Assembly (NCBI RefSeq): GCF_008831285.2
Contig: NC_045148.1
Span: forward strand, 14,362,802 to 14,426,801
Direction of reading: 5' to 3'
From: Nymphaea colorata
Taxonomy: Eukaryota; Streptophyta; Magnoliopsida; Nymphaeales; Nymphaeaceae
DNA: 64,000 nucleotides
The notes under the pieces are model-generated. The model worked only from the letters and a program-made list of their open reading frames with translations, ran no database searches and was not told the origin of the DNA. A program made the position numbers and the translations under genes. Positions 34,845 to 46,269 of the stretch are shown here, one piece after another (position 1 is the stretch's first letter; every line of letters begins with the position of its first letter).

Positions 34845-35157
34845 ACCCCTATCATATGCTCGTAGGACATATCGTTTTGTGATGCTTTTTACGGTTACTG
34901 TATCTGTTTGTTGTTTAATAAACTCTGCTTATGTATGCTTTCCCTCCCTCTCGATCGTGGAATGAATGTGGATAGGGTTGCCTATGTTTAAAAAGATCTT
35001 AACTACTATAGTTTTGATACACTTATCGAGCACTCAATGTAGAACTAGATGGAAGAAGAAATTAGTATTGTTCTAATAAAAAGTTGTGAGGATATGTAAT
35101 GTGATCTAAATGATTTTTTTTTAGTGACAGTATGTTTCCAAATTACCGGAAGGCGAT

Positions 35158-35162
35158 GTATT
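35158..35162. repeat. Target site duplication GTATT (left of composite)
   Basis: GTATT precedes TGTTAGGATCC and is repeated at 49145-49149 after GGCTCGTATCA, the other LTR end. Confidence 0.85.
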
Positions 35163-38100
35163 TGTTAGGATCCCGACATCAACGGGCCAACCGAAGGAGT
35201 TGAGGTCCTGAAGCCAAGATCACCTCGAGGAATCCAGACCCAAAAACCTAAACAAATTATACAAGGAACTACCCGGCCGGACAGGACCGCGGCGCAAACC
35301 CGATAGGACGTGCATACACAGAAGGGTAATCCCAAAAACCTAACTAAAGCAAATCCTATTATAGAAAACTATTAGGGATGCGAGGCCGTACAAGCGTGTG
35401 TGATACAGAAATGCTCTCGCAACTCACTCAATGCTAACCATTCAAACCACACAAACCATATCTACACGTAACAAACCACACCCAATACCCTAGGTAGGCT
35501 CGTCGATTAGCGGTCGTGTCTAGGCCAAGGGCCGTCGAGGTACCGCTGGAATCAACCAAGGCCGAAGCCGGGCTTCAAACAATCACACAAGCAAAATGCA
35601 CCCGACCCGCGATACTACAAGGGAGTGAGAGGGCGTTACCGGCCAAGCGAGACTTGGCTATCAGCAAGGTGGCCACGAGGTGAATTCCTGACCTCGGGCA
35701 ATGCAGCGGCAAGGATGGAAGGTCTCCGGTTGAGGAAGGCAGCGGATTGGATCCACGCGGCAAGTTGGAATCAACACGAGAAGTCTTCAAGTGGCCGGCT
35801 AGGGACGCCGGGCTAGCTGCTGGAATAAGCCCCTCCTGGCCGTGAGTAAGAGGCAGCAACAACCCACGAGCTACTGCTGGAAGAGGCCCTCCTGGCCGTG
35901 AAGGGGGTGCGGCAGCAAGAGGGGTGCCAGAGGTGGAAGGGTCCCGCTGTGCGTGGGGAGGTCCTTCGGGAGGGTAGGGTTCGGTCTAGAACCCGGGAGA
36001 TCCTAACTACGGAAAGGAGAAGAGCTCAGACAGACCTAGCTACGCGGACGGCTGTGGATGGCTGGCTAGGTCGAGGCTTAGGCGAGCTAAGTCAAGGCTT
36101 AGGGTCAGCTGGGACAAGGTTGACTAAAACACGGTTTAGGATCAGATGCGGCTAGGTTGACTTGAAACAAGTCAAGACACTAAGGAAGAAGGATAAGTGC
36201 GGAAGGTAGGTGCGGCTTGGGTCTAGCCGTGCGAGGTGCGTCCGAGTCACTTTGGCAACGTAGACTTTAGCTGCCTTAGGACCGTGGGCTACTTTCCACA
36301 ATGAGAGGAAAGGAGGCTAGAGGGATTAGGTTGCCAAAATGGGAGAGGTCGACCTAGAGAGGTTGACTAAGGAATGATGCGTTAAGGGCTTACCTAGAAG
36401 AGGGAAAGGGAGGATACGACTAGGGGTTTCCTAGGGGAGGGAGTTGACTCGAGCTGGTCAAAGGCTGCTGGGTTAACTAAGATGGACGAGGCTAGGTGGC
36501 GGCGATCTAACTAAGGTAGAGGGAGATGAGGAGGACGCCACATACCAAGAGGCAAGGGGTGGCGTGGCCTAAGATTGAGGAGGGAAAGGGGCGCCTAATT
36601 CCAAATGGAGATTAGAGCTAAGAGGGTCGCTAGAGAGAGACTAGCGAATCAGGAATTGATTCCAATTCTTTCCTAAGGTATAAGGATTGAATTGGCGTTA
36701 AGTTCCTTTCCTAACTCGTAGGAAAGGGGAGGGCACGTGGCTTGAATCCAAAATGGAAAGTCTTCAACGTTTACGCGCGTGATATCCTTTTCTCTTCTTC
36801 ACAACGGACACAAGGGGGTGAAACGGTAAGAAATGGGAAAGGCAAGGTCTAAGGAGTAAAGCTGGTCAACACTAAGGAAAGAAGCATGAGGTGGCAAAGG
36901 GGAGACTCCATGCGAGAGGATCTTGGGACGGTGGGACAAAGGGAAGGGGATATGGTGAGACAAGGGAATTTTCAAATCGGTGCCAAGTGTAAACCGTGTG
37001 GGACCTACCTGGAAATGGCTGGCGAGATGGACGTGGAGGGTTCACTCGGTTTGGGATGGATAATCATTAGGAAGCACGAGGTGGAAAGGTGCTTAGGTGG
37101 GGACGAGCTGGGCTGGCTGGCGTAAAGGTAGGGAAGGGATTTGGGCAAGTAGGAGGTGGCGAGTTCTTAGGCTTCACTCCCAAAAGAGAAACCGCGTGAA
37201 GTCTCTATGAAATCGGCCAAGGCTTAGACAATAGGAAAGGGAAAAACGTGTTAAGGTGAGCTACCCAAAATGGGTGGAGACGAAATAGGGAAAGGAGGAA
37301 GTGGCGCTACCACAAGGCTCCACCAAAATGGGAAGACCGTGAAATCACTAAGAGATCGGTGGAGGACTTAGGCGATGGGGAAGGAGAAACCGTGTGGAGC
37401 CAGATGACTCGAAGAGGGGGAGGCTGGCTGGTGAGGTGGCAGGAGGTGTAGCCTGGGATTACGACACGTGGCGACACCAAGGGTGAGGATGAGAGACGAT
37501 CTAAGGATGACTAGAAGAAAGGAAACAAAAACGGAATGAGTTGACGAGGAGAGGGATCTTGCTAAATTGGTGGAATTCGTTGGAGTCTTGGATGATTCTC
37601 GGCTGGGACCGAATCAACAAAGTGGGACAGGTGGCTGATTCAATCAAAGAGGGTGCAGGAATGGCTGACACGTTTTAAGATCAAAGGCTGGAATTAAACT
37701 AGAGAAAGAAAAGATTGATTTACCAAATGAGGAACCGGCGGCCAAGGGAGATGCGTGTAAGCACCGGCGGCTAGGGTGAATTTCCCTAGTGCGCTCCTCC
37801 AAACAAAAACCAGAATACCCTCAGCTTGTAGTTAGACTTTTCCACGAACAGAGGCAGACTGGACCACGCCGGATTTTGCCAAAAGTTGGCCGGAATCAAC
37901 TGAATCTCACCGGACTTGCAGAATTTCAGGCCGAGCCTAAACATGTGAATGATCAACCGGATGAATCTCAATCTTTTCCGTTTGATTCCTTATGATGGGG
38001 CGACTTCTTCTAAGTATTTTTCTTGTTGTTTAGACACCCTTTTGATGCACTTTTGCAAGCCTTTTGCTTGCTGGAGTTGTGCGTCAGCCTTGATCAAAAC

Positions 38101-38717
38101 GAAGACAGCCAAAGAGCTTTTTTGAGGACGCTCGTTGGAAACCTTCGTGCGTAGCGTGAGGGAAAAAACTCGAGAATTCCAAGGAGTTCTTGAGACGCAT
38201 AAGCAGGGATTTAACGCTGTTTTCAGTCATGTGATGAGAGCCGAAACTCTCAGGGGTGCACCGAGGGAATGAAGTCTTCCTTTTAGCTGAACTCGCTATT
38301 AAATCCAAACAACGAGTTGCTCACCAACTCTTCTCGTATTCTCAATGTACTAACCTTATTCTCTTGCTACTTTTGATGTCGTATGCTGCTGTAACCTGGT
38401 CGCCCAAGCTGCTGCAGCCTTCCTGAGAAGAAGACAGCCTCACAACCTTCTTGTGTTTGAGAAGGAAGGCACCGATCTTCTTCAACGTGCTCGTGGGGTA
38501 TTCTTCGTGGTCCGTTTGGTCGAGGGGAAAGGGGAGATACCAAAAAACAAGGACGAGGAGAGGGAGACCTTCGACTGAGAAGAGGGTGAAAGTGATGCTG
38601 TCCTTCACCTAGGAAGTTGGAATGTAGATGACGCCAAGAGGAGTTACGCTAGGAAGAGGAGATACCTTGGTCCTCGGTTAAGCCCTTACAAACCGGCTGG
38701 ATTTTTGGCTCGTATTA
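35163..38717 (-). repeat. LTR copy A (3' LTR of the original element)
   Basis: Plus strand starts TGTTAGGATCC and ends GGCTCGTATTA (terminal TCA mutated). On the minus strand a purine-rich tract (AAGGAGGGTGGATC) precedes it, marking the 3' LTR. It lacks the segment equal to solo-LTR positions of about 3525-3938 plus 9835-10063. Confidence 0.85.
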
Positions 38718-39906
38718 GATCCACCCTCCTTAAAATGAGCTTGTCCCCAAGCTCTTGATTTACTTCTTCCAGGATGGGTCTGAGTTCCACGTGCTACCCA
38801 CATAAGTTTTTCCTTTGGTCCATAGTCTCGGGGTAGCACTGCAAGTGAGTTCCTCTGGTTGAGGAAGCATCCTCTCGGCCCTTTCTTACAATCCCGAGTG
38901 AAGACCCGAGTTGTCTTACTCGTGGTTTCTGGATGTAACTTTCTGGGGCCGTAGTCTCTAGGCAGCTGCCCAATGTGAAGCTTTTGCTGTCCTTGCAGCT
39001 GTTTGCTTCCGCTTAAGCTCGCCTTCTGTGTGATGGCCTTCCCGTGGCTCTGAGATTGCCACATTTTACTACTTACGGGTACAGGCCACTGCGCTTCTGT
39101 TGCGCGCTCACTATAGTCGGGGCCTAGTGATAAGCCTGACATATTTGGATTAAGGGAGTCATGATGATCCCTTAATTCCCAACTACAGTTTCGAGAGTCT
39201 GGAAACTGGTATGCTCTCCATCGCTTTGGGTAGAGTTTTTCAATGTAATTCCCAGAGTTGGCAAGTTGTGTTGCTGACCACCTTTCCTAGACTATATCTG
39301 ACGCTGGGGAGAGGTGAAGGTGGTCACGGTGTACTGATTACCGGTTGCTCCTATTTCTGTCGCTGTAATGCCATGACATTCATCAATAAGGTTTTCATTT
39401 TTCTCTTCGGACTCGGGGAGGATTCCGTCTCTCTTTGCTAGAAGCTCTTCTTCAAACTGCTCCCGGATGTTAAGCGGTTTGGTTCTTTGCTTACACCCGG
39501 GTTTATTAGAGCCCTTTTTGTTTCTGTTAGAGGCGGCAACTACCTCTTTTCCTGCTTTGCGCGTAACAAGAGGAAGTCTTTTGTCTTGGGCTCTATCTAC
39601 TTTGGCGTTTTGTCTTGCCATTTCTTGAGTCTCCCTTTGTTGGAGTTTTATTTGTGCCTTTTTGTTGGGAGACTCTAAGAAGTCGTGATCCATACCACCC
39701 TCCTTAGGTTGGTTCTTACTCGCAAAGAGGTTAGGAGGTGGTAATAACCTGTCGCTGTCCGTGTCTGGCTGCCCCGTTGGTTTCATTTCTGTTTGCTCCA
39801 GGGGTTCACGGTTCCATGGCTCATCTGCCCATTGGAAGAGTGAAGCTGGGGTGAAGATTTCTTCTTCGCTATGCTTCGGCCTTGACATAGGACGTGCCTC
39901 AGGCAT
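38718..39906 (-). pseudogene. C-terminal part of the element-encoded protein (basic, unrecognised), left arm
   Basis: Minus-strand frames from 39906 read MPEARPMSRPKHSEEEIFTP, ASKNQPKEGGMDHDFLESPN, a Lys/Arg-rich stretch (NRNKKGSNKPGCKQRTKPLN) and REQFEEELLAKRD. After a stop near 39292, and in shifted frames, similar text continues to LPRDYGP..KLH and VDLIRAKNPAG, ending beside the LTR. A second, inverted copy at 41375-42473 shows the same protein with fewer breaks, which supports real coding rather than chance. I recognise no domain. The mix of acidic and basic segments could suit a nucleic-acid-binding role, but that is speculation. Confidence 0.55.
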
Positions 39907-40142
39907 TAGTCCTCCAAGAGGTGTCGCCCCACTTTCAGCTCATGTTAGGCTGGATGAGCACTCTTCATTCGAGTTTGGACAACAAATATTACTTTCCCTT
40001 AAACTTTTTTGCTCTGTGGTCTTGGTAGGTTTTGGTAAGGGAAGTAATCCTTTATAGATGCCAGTGGAGTGCTTTGTGTCTCCCCGTCTTATCGACTCGC
40101 TCGGTTGGTCGGGCCCTTGGTCTTTATTTGTTGCTCTAGGTT

Positions 40143-41116
40143 TCATCCCAAAGGCTGTCTAGCACTGATTGCCTTGGCTGGGCCAAGTATGCCTTTAGTA
40201 TCTTTCGATGTGATACTCGTGCTGTCATTAGGAAGGGCGCTAGGAGGGGCTCCAAGTATCCCTTTTTTTGAAATTTCAATTTTCGCACAATTTAAAGGCT
40301 TGAGGGCGTTTACATTGGTACATCCTCGACTTGGCAACTCTATTTCTTCATCGCTTGAAGAACCAGTGCTACTGTCATCGTCGGATTCAGATGAAGTTTC
40401 TTCTTCGTTCTCTGGTTTGAACTCTTTTGGCAACATGTTCATAGGCGTCTTAGAAGGAGAAGAGGATTTTTCATCCTCACTAGACGAGTATGATTATGTT
40501 TCAGTATCGGATTCAGTAGCAAGCTCAGCCCGTCTATTATCACTTGGTGTTCTCTTATTTCTGATCGACTGTCTGTGGTCCATCCTGTCGAGCATCATGT
40601 TAACCTTGTTGAGAACTTCATCCCACATGGAGGTCTTGTGTTTTGGTCAATCGGTCCATAATGCTCTTCTTCATCACTGGGCTCATAATAAGATTCTCTT
40701 TGTTTCTCGGCCGTAGGGAAGAGTCTTTCTTCTTATAGCACTAAGCGAAGACTCGAGAAGCCAACTTTGATAACATCTCCATGATAGATTGGCGCCCATT
40801 CTTGATGTTTTACTTCGTGTCCTGCCACAAGAAGTCTACCCGTGCAAGTGGTTTTGGTGATCCACAATTCTTGGGTATCCTTATTTATGGCTAACTCAAA
40901 ATGACGCTCATGTATACTAGGGTGTCGGAACCTTAAATCGCATTCGGGATTACTACCTACTTGGATATAAGTCCACTTTGGGCCTTGGCCCCAAGTATGT
41001 CCATGGATCAACGTATCCTTCCGAATACAAACACCATTTTCGTAGGTGCTTAGGAATATGTCCATATTCGGTCTACGAGACGAGCACCTCATTCCGTCTT
41101 CTAAACTACCAAGCAA
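40143..41116 (-). pseudogene. FHA-domain ORF of the LTR element, N-terminal and acidic part
   Basis: Read on the minus strand; the first true ATG is MRCSSRRPNM near 41092. An FHA-like phosphothreonine-binding fold follows: IQVGSNPECDLRFRHPSIHE, RHFELAINKDTQELWITKTT, then GHEVKHQEWAPIYHGDVIKV. The family pattern G.....CD.....S...H....., ending in an L-hGDhI-hG strand, is kept; the usual phosphopeptide Ser of SXXH is His here (IHERH). After a TAA at 40735 the same frame continues in acidic text (SYYEPSDEEEHYGPID). It then shifts frame to MWDEVLNKVNMMLDRM and, after another stop, SYSSSEDEKSSS and a Ser/Asp/Glu-rich stretch. The ORF reaches 40143 and leads toward the C-terminal part. FHA is not a normal LTR-retrotransposon domain. 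Confidence 0.65.
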
Positions 41117-41290
41117 AATACCAAATTAAATTCTATGCTACTGCTGAAACCAAACACACTGCTAAACTACCACTCTTAAAGAAAATCCTATACTGTGAAT
41201 ATCCCACTGTAATCTTCTTTTCTGCCCTTGTCTATCAGCCACCTTCTGCCCTGTGTGCGCTAAGGGAAGAGGAAACTAGTTCCGCCTGTC

Positions 41291-41374
41291 ACCGTGCCCA
41301 TCTGAAGGGTGAAGCTAGGGTGAAGAGTTCTTCGTTGCTTTGCTTTGGCGACCACAGCAGCATACGACATCCTT
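41291..41374. other. Pivot of the inverted repeat, made of filler pieces
   Basis: Positions 41295-41346 are a direct diverged copy of about 39824-39884 (GAAGCTGGGGTGAAGATTTC there, GAAGCTAGGGTGAAGAGTTC here). Next comes an LTR-derived snippet, CAGCAGCATACGACATC (41354-41370; in the LTR at 10395). Then the inverted arm begins. Confidence 0.65.
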
Positions 41375-42473
41375 GCCCATCTGTAATCTCGAAACCCGTG
41401 AGCTAACAGAAATAAAACCAACGGGGCAACCAGCCACATCCAGCAACAGATTATTACCACCTCCTAGCATCCTTGCGAGTAAGAACCAACCTAAGGAGAG
41501 TGGTATGGATCACGACTTCTTAGAGTCTCCCAACAAGAAGGCACAGATAAAACTCCACAAAGGGCGACTCAAGAAATGGCAAGACGAAACGCCAAAGTAG
41601 ATAGGGCCCAAGACAAGAGACTTCCTCTTGTTACGCGCCAAGCAGGAAAAGAGGTAGTTGCCGCCTCTAACAGAAACAAAAAGGGCTCTAATAAACCCGG
41701 GTGTAAGCAAAGAACCAAACCGCTTAACATCCGGGAGCAGTTTGAAGAAGAGCTCCTAGCCAAGAGAGATGGAATCCTTCTCGAGTCCGAAGAGGAAAAC
41801 GAAAACCTTATTGAGAAATGTCATGACCTTGAGGTGACAGAAATAGGAGCAGCCGGTGATCAGTACACCGTGACGACCTTCACCTCTTCCCAGCGTCAGA
41901 TACAGTATAGGAAAGGTGGTCGGCAACACAACTTACCAACTCTGGGAAATTACATTGAAAAACTCTACCGAGAGCGTTGGAGAGCATACCAGTTTCTAGA
42001 CTCTCCAAACTGTAGTCGGGAGTTAAGGGATCATCATGACCCCCTTAACCAGAAAATGCAAGGCTTAATACTAGGCCTCAACTACAGTGAGCGCGCAGCA
42101 GAAGCGTAGTGGCCTGTCCCAGTGAGCAACAACACTTGGCGATCTCAGAGTCACGGGAAGGCCAACACACAGAAAGCGAACATAAGCGGAAGCAAACAGC
42201 TGCAAAGGCAGCAAAAGCTTCACATTGGGCAGCTGCCTAGAGACTACGGGCCCGGAAAGTTACATCAAGAAACCACGAGTAAGACAACTCGGGTCTTCAC
42301 TCGGGATTTTAAGAAAGGGCCGAGAGGAAGCTTCCTCAACCAGAGGAACTCACTTGCAGTACTACCCCGAGATTATGGACCAAAGGAAAAACGTATATGG
42401 GTAGCACATGAAACTCTGACCCATCCGGGAAAAGGTATAGTTGGGGACAAGCTCATTTTAGGGAGGGTGGATC
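41375..42473 (+). pseudogene. Second, inverted copy of the element's C-terminal coding region (right arm)
   Basis: Plus-strand ORFs at 41340-42109 and 42122-42505 mirror the minus-strand frames at 38718-39815: ESPNKKAQIKLHK, NRNKKGSNKPGCKQRTKPLN, REQFEEELLAKRDGI, then QYRKGGRQHNLPTLGNYIEK, LYRERWRAYQFLDSPN and QLPRDYGPGKLH. This copy stays open over about 170 codons, so it gives the better view of the ancestral protein. It ends in GGGAGGGTGGATC, a polypurine-like tract, directly before LTR copy B. Confidence 0.6.
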
Positions 42474-45400
42474 TGATACGAGCCAAAAATCCAGCCGGTT
42501 CATAAGGACTGAACCTAGGGCCAAGAAGGGTCCAACAAGGCTCGTAAGGGCTGGACGTGAGTTCAGCAAGGCAGCTAGGCCAGCCAAAGAGGATAATTCA
42601 CAGCTTGGAGTTCTTGCAGTGGGCAGAGCGGGCGGAGCAACAACGGCCAAGCGCGAGCAAAACAGGTTTAAACCTCAAGGTGGCCGAAGGTCCCTCCTCT
42701 CCTCGTCCTTGTTTTCTGGTTTCTCCCCTTTCCCCTCGACCTAAGGAACACGGCCTAAGGATAGCAGCAAGCTCCGGCGCGCAACATCTCCAAACGGACC
42801 ACGAAGAATACCCCACGAGCATTTTGAAGAAGATCGGTGCCTTCCTTCTCAAACACTAGAAGGTTGTGAGGCTGTCTTCTTCCCAAGAAGGCTGCAGCAG
42901 CTTGGGCGACCAGGTTACAGCAGCATACGACATCAAAAGTAGCAAGAGAATAAGGTTAGTACATTGAGAATACGAGAAGAATTGGTGAGCAACTCGTTGT
43001 TTGGATTTAATAGTGAGTTCGGCTAGAAGGAGGACTTTACTCCCTCGGTGCACACCCGAGAGTTTGAGCTCTCATCCCATGGCTGAAAACAACATTAAAT
43101 CCCTTCTTACGCGTCTCAAGAACTCCTTGGAATTCTCGGCTTCTTTCCCTCAAAGCTACGCACGAAGTTTCCCATCGAGATTCTCCTTCAAAGAGCTCCT
43201 TGGCTGTCTTTGGTTGAACAAGGCTGACACACAAATCCAGCAAGCAAAGAAGCTTGCAACGTGCATCAAAAGGGCATAAAACAAAATTCAAGATACTTAG
43301 AAAGATTCGCCCAAGCAAGAGGAATCAAACGGCGTAATTTGGTCTTCATCCAGATACTTTAGCGTAAGATAGGCATCAGCCTGAAATTCTCCAATTCCGG
43401 TGAACATTCAATTGATTCCGACCAGACTTTGGCCATTTCTGGCGTGGTCCAGATTGCCCTCCTTTCTGAAAAAGGGCAGATTACAGATCAGGGGTATTCT
43501 GGACATAGTTTGGAGGAGCGCACTAGGGAGTTCAACCCTGGCCGCCGGTGCTAGCTCGCACCATCCTTGGCCGCCGGTCCCACTTTGGTAAGTCCTTTTC
43601 TTTCTCTCTTTTGCTTAATCCCAGCCCTTGCCTTAGCCATATGTCAGCCATCCCACAGCCTCCCTGATTGACCCAGCCATCTGTCCCAATTGGTTGATTC
43701 GGTCCCAGGCGAGAATCATCCAAGACCCCATCGTATTCCACAAATTTAGCGAGATCATCTCTTGTCGCTAACCCCTTACCGATTTTGTTGCCTTACCCTT
43801 AGTCAACCGAGATCTTCCTTGCATCCTAGCCCTTGATAATCCCCACGTGTCCTCATCCTGTTGTCTCTCTCCTACCACCTCACTAGTTAGCCCCTCCCTC
43901 TTCGAGTCATCTGTCCCCACACGGTTTCACCTTTCCCCTCATCTAAGCCCTCTACTGATATCTTAGAGATCCTTAGGAGATTCACGCGTCTTCCCTTCTA
44001 GGTGGAGCCTTGAGGTAGCGCCACCTCCTCCTTTCCCTACTTCACCTCCTTCCTTTTTGGTAGCTCACTCCCACACGTTTTCTCCTACCCCATCGCATAA
44101 GCTCCTTGTCGATTTCTTAGAGACTTCACGCAGTTTCCCTTTTGGAAGTGAAGCCTAAGAACTCGCCACCTCCTACTTGCCCAAATCCCTTCCCTACCTT
44201 TACGCCAGCCAGCCCAGCTCGTCCCCACCTAAGCATCTTTCCACCTCGTGCTTCCTAATCATTACCCCCCTAAACCGAGCAAGCCTCCATCTCCATCTCG
44301 CCAAGCCATTTCTTGGTAGGTCCCACATGGTCCACTTGGCATCGATTGAGAAATTCCCTTGTCTCGCATTTCCTTTTCCTCACCGTCCCTAGCTCCTCTC
44401 GAATGAAGCCTTCCCCTCGCTACCTCATGCTTTCCTTCTTTGGTTAACCTCTTGACCCATTAGCCCTTGCCTTTCCAACCCCTTACCGAGTTCACCCTTG
44501 TGAAGAAGAGAAGAAGACCCGCGCCCAACTTTGAATACTTACCATCCTTGGCATAAGCCACGTGCCTCCCTTTCCTTCGAGCTAGGAAAGGTGCTCAAGA
44601 CAATTCGATCCTTATTCTTAGGAAAGAATTGGAGTCCATTCCTAATTCGCTAGTCTCTCTCTAGCGACTCTCTTGGCTCTTATTTCCTTTTTGGAATTAG
44701 GCGCCCCTTTCCCTCCTCTATCTTAGGAAGGAAATCCCACATCAACCCTTACCTCTTGGTAATTGACGTCCTCCTCATCTCCCTCTATCTTAGTTAGGTA
44801 GCCGCCACCTGGCCTCAACACCCTTAGGAACCCTTGACCAGCTTGAGTCAACTCTCACTTAGGAAAGACCTTAGCCGAGTCCACCCTTGCTCCCCCTTAG
44901 GAAAGTCCTTACCGCGTCAACACTTACTTCGTTTTGAGTAAGCCTTCACGCGCCAACCCAGTCAACTCCCTAAGTCGGCCTCACCCATTTTGGCAACCTA
45001 ATCCCCCTAGCCTCCTTTCCTCCCATTCTGGAAAGTAGCCACGGTCCCTAGGCAACAAGCCTCCAGTTGCCAAGTGATTCGGACCCACCTTGCATGGCTA
45101 GACCTAAGCCGCCACCTTCCTTCCGCACGCACCTACCTCATTACCTTAGAGTCTTGACTTGATCTAAGTCAACCCAGCCGCATCTGAACCCAAACCGTGT
45201 AGTAGTCAACCTCGTCCCAGCTGACCCTAAGCCCCGACTTAGCTCACCTAATCCTCGACCTAGCCAGCCATCCTTAGCTGGACCTCCTTGGTAGCTAGGT
45301 CTACCCGAGCTCTAGACCGAGCTCTTTTCTATTCCCGTAGCTAGGATCTCCCAGGTTCTAAACCGAACCCAACCAGTTCGAAGGTCCTCCCCACGCACAG

Positions 45401-46059
45401 CGGGACTCTTCCAGCAGTGGCACGTCAGTTGCTGCTGCCTCCCTCACGGCCAGGAGGGCCTTTTCCAAGCAGCTAGCCCGGCGTCCCTAGCCGGCCACTT
45501 GAAGATTTCCGGCATTGATACCACCTTGCAGCGCAGGTTCCATCCGCGGTCTTCATCAATTAGAGTCTTTCCCTCCTTGTTGCTGCATTGCCCGAGGTCA
45601 GGAATTCACCTCGCGGCACCTTGCTGACAGCCAAGTCTAGCTTGGCTGGTAACGCCCTCTCACTCCCTTGTAGTATCGCGGGTCGGGTGCATTTTGCTTG
45701 TGTGATTATTTGAAGCTCGGCTTCGGCCTTGGTTGATTCCAGCGGTACCTCGACGGCCCTTGGCCTAAACACGACCGCTAATCGACGAGCCTACCTAGGG
45801 TATTGGGTGTGGTTTGTTACGTGTAGATATGGTTTGTGTGGTTTGAATGGTTAGCATTGAGTGAGTTGCGAGAGCATTTCTGTATCGCACACGCTTGTAC
45901 AGCCTTACATCCCTAGTAGTTTTCTGTAGTAGGATTTGCTTTAGTTAGGTTTTTGGGATTACCCTTCCGTGTATTCACGTCCTATTGGGTTTGCGCTGGG
46001 GTCCTGTCCGGCCGGGTAGTTCCTTGTATAATTTGTTTAGGTTTTTGGTCTGGATTCCC
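42474..46059 (+). repeat. LTR copy B (inverted, 3' end missing)
   Basis: Starts TGATACGAGCC after the purine tract. It lacks the segment matching solo-LTR 3690-3938 plus 9835-10160 and stops at TTTTTGGTCTGGATTCC, about 85 bases before the expected CCTAACA end. There it jumps back into earlier LTR sequence at an ATTCCC microhomology. Confidence 0.8.
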
Positions 46060-46269
46060 GTAGCTAGGATCTCCCGGGTTCTAAACCAAACCCCAGCCCG
46101 TCTCCTCCCCACGCACAGCGGGACTCTTCCAGCAGTGGCACGTCAGTTGCTGCTGTCTCTCTCACGGCCAGGAGGGCCTTTTCCAAGCAGCTAGCCCGAC
46201 GTCCCTAGCCGGACACTTGAAGATTTTCGGGATTGATACCACCTTGCAGTGCAGGTTCCATCCGCGGTC
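46060..46269 (+). repeat. Duplicated LTR fragment at the B/C junction
   Basis: Repeats about 45335-45550 (CGTAGCTAGGATCTCCC to CCATCCGCGGTCT) with small changes, then joins reverse-oriented LTR at GGACGCCAC. Confidence 0.75.
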
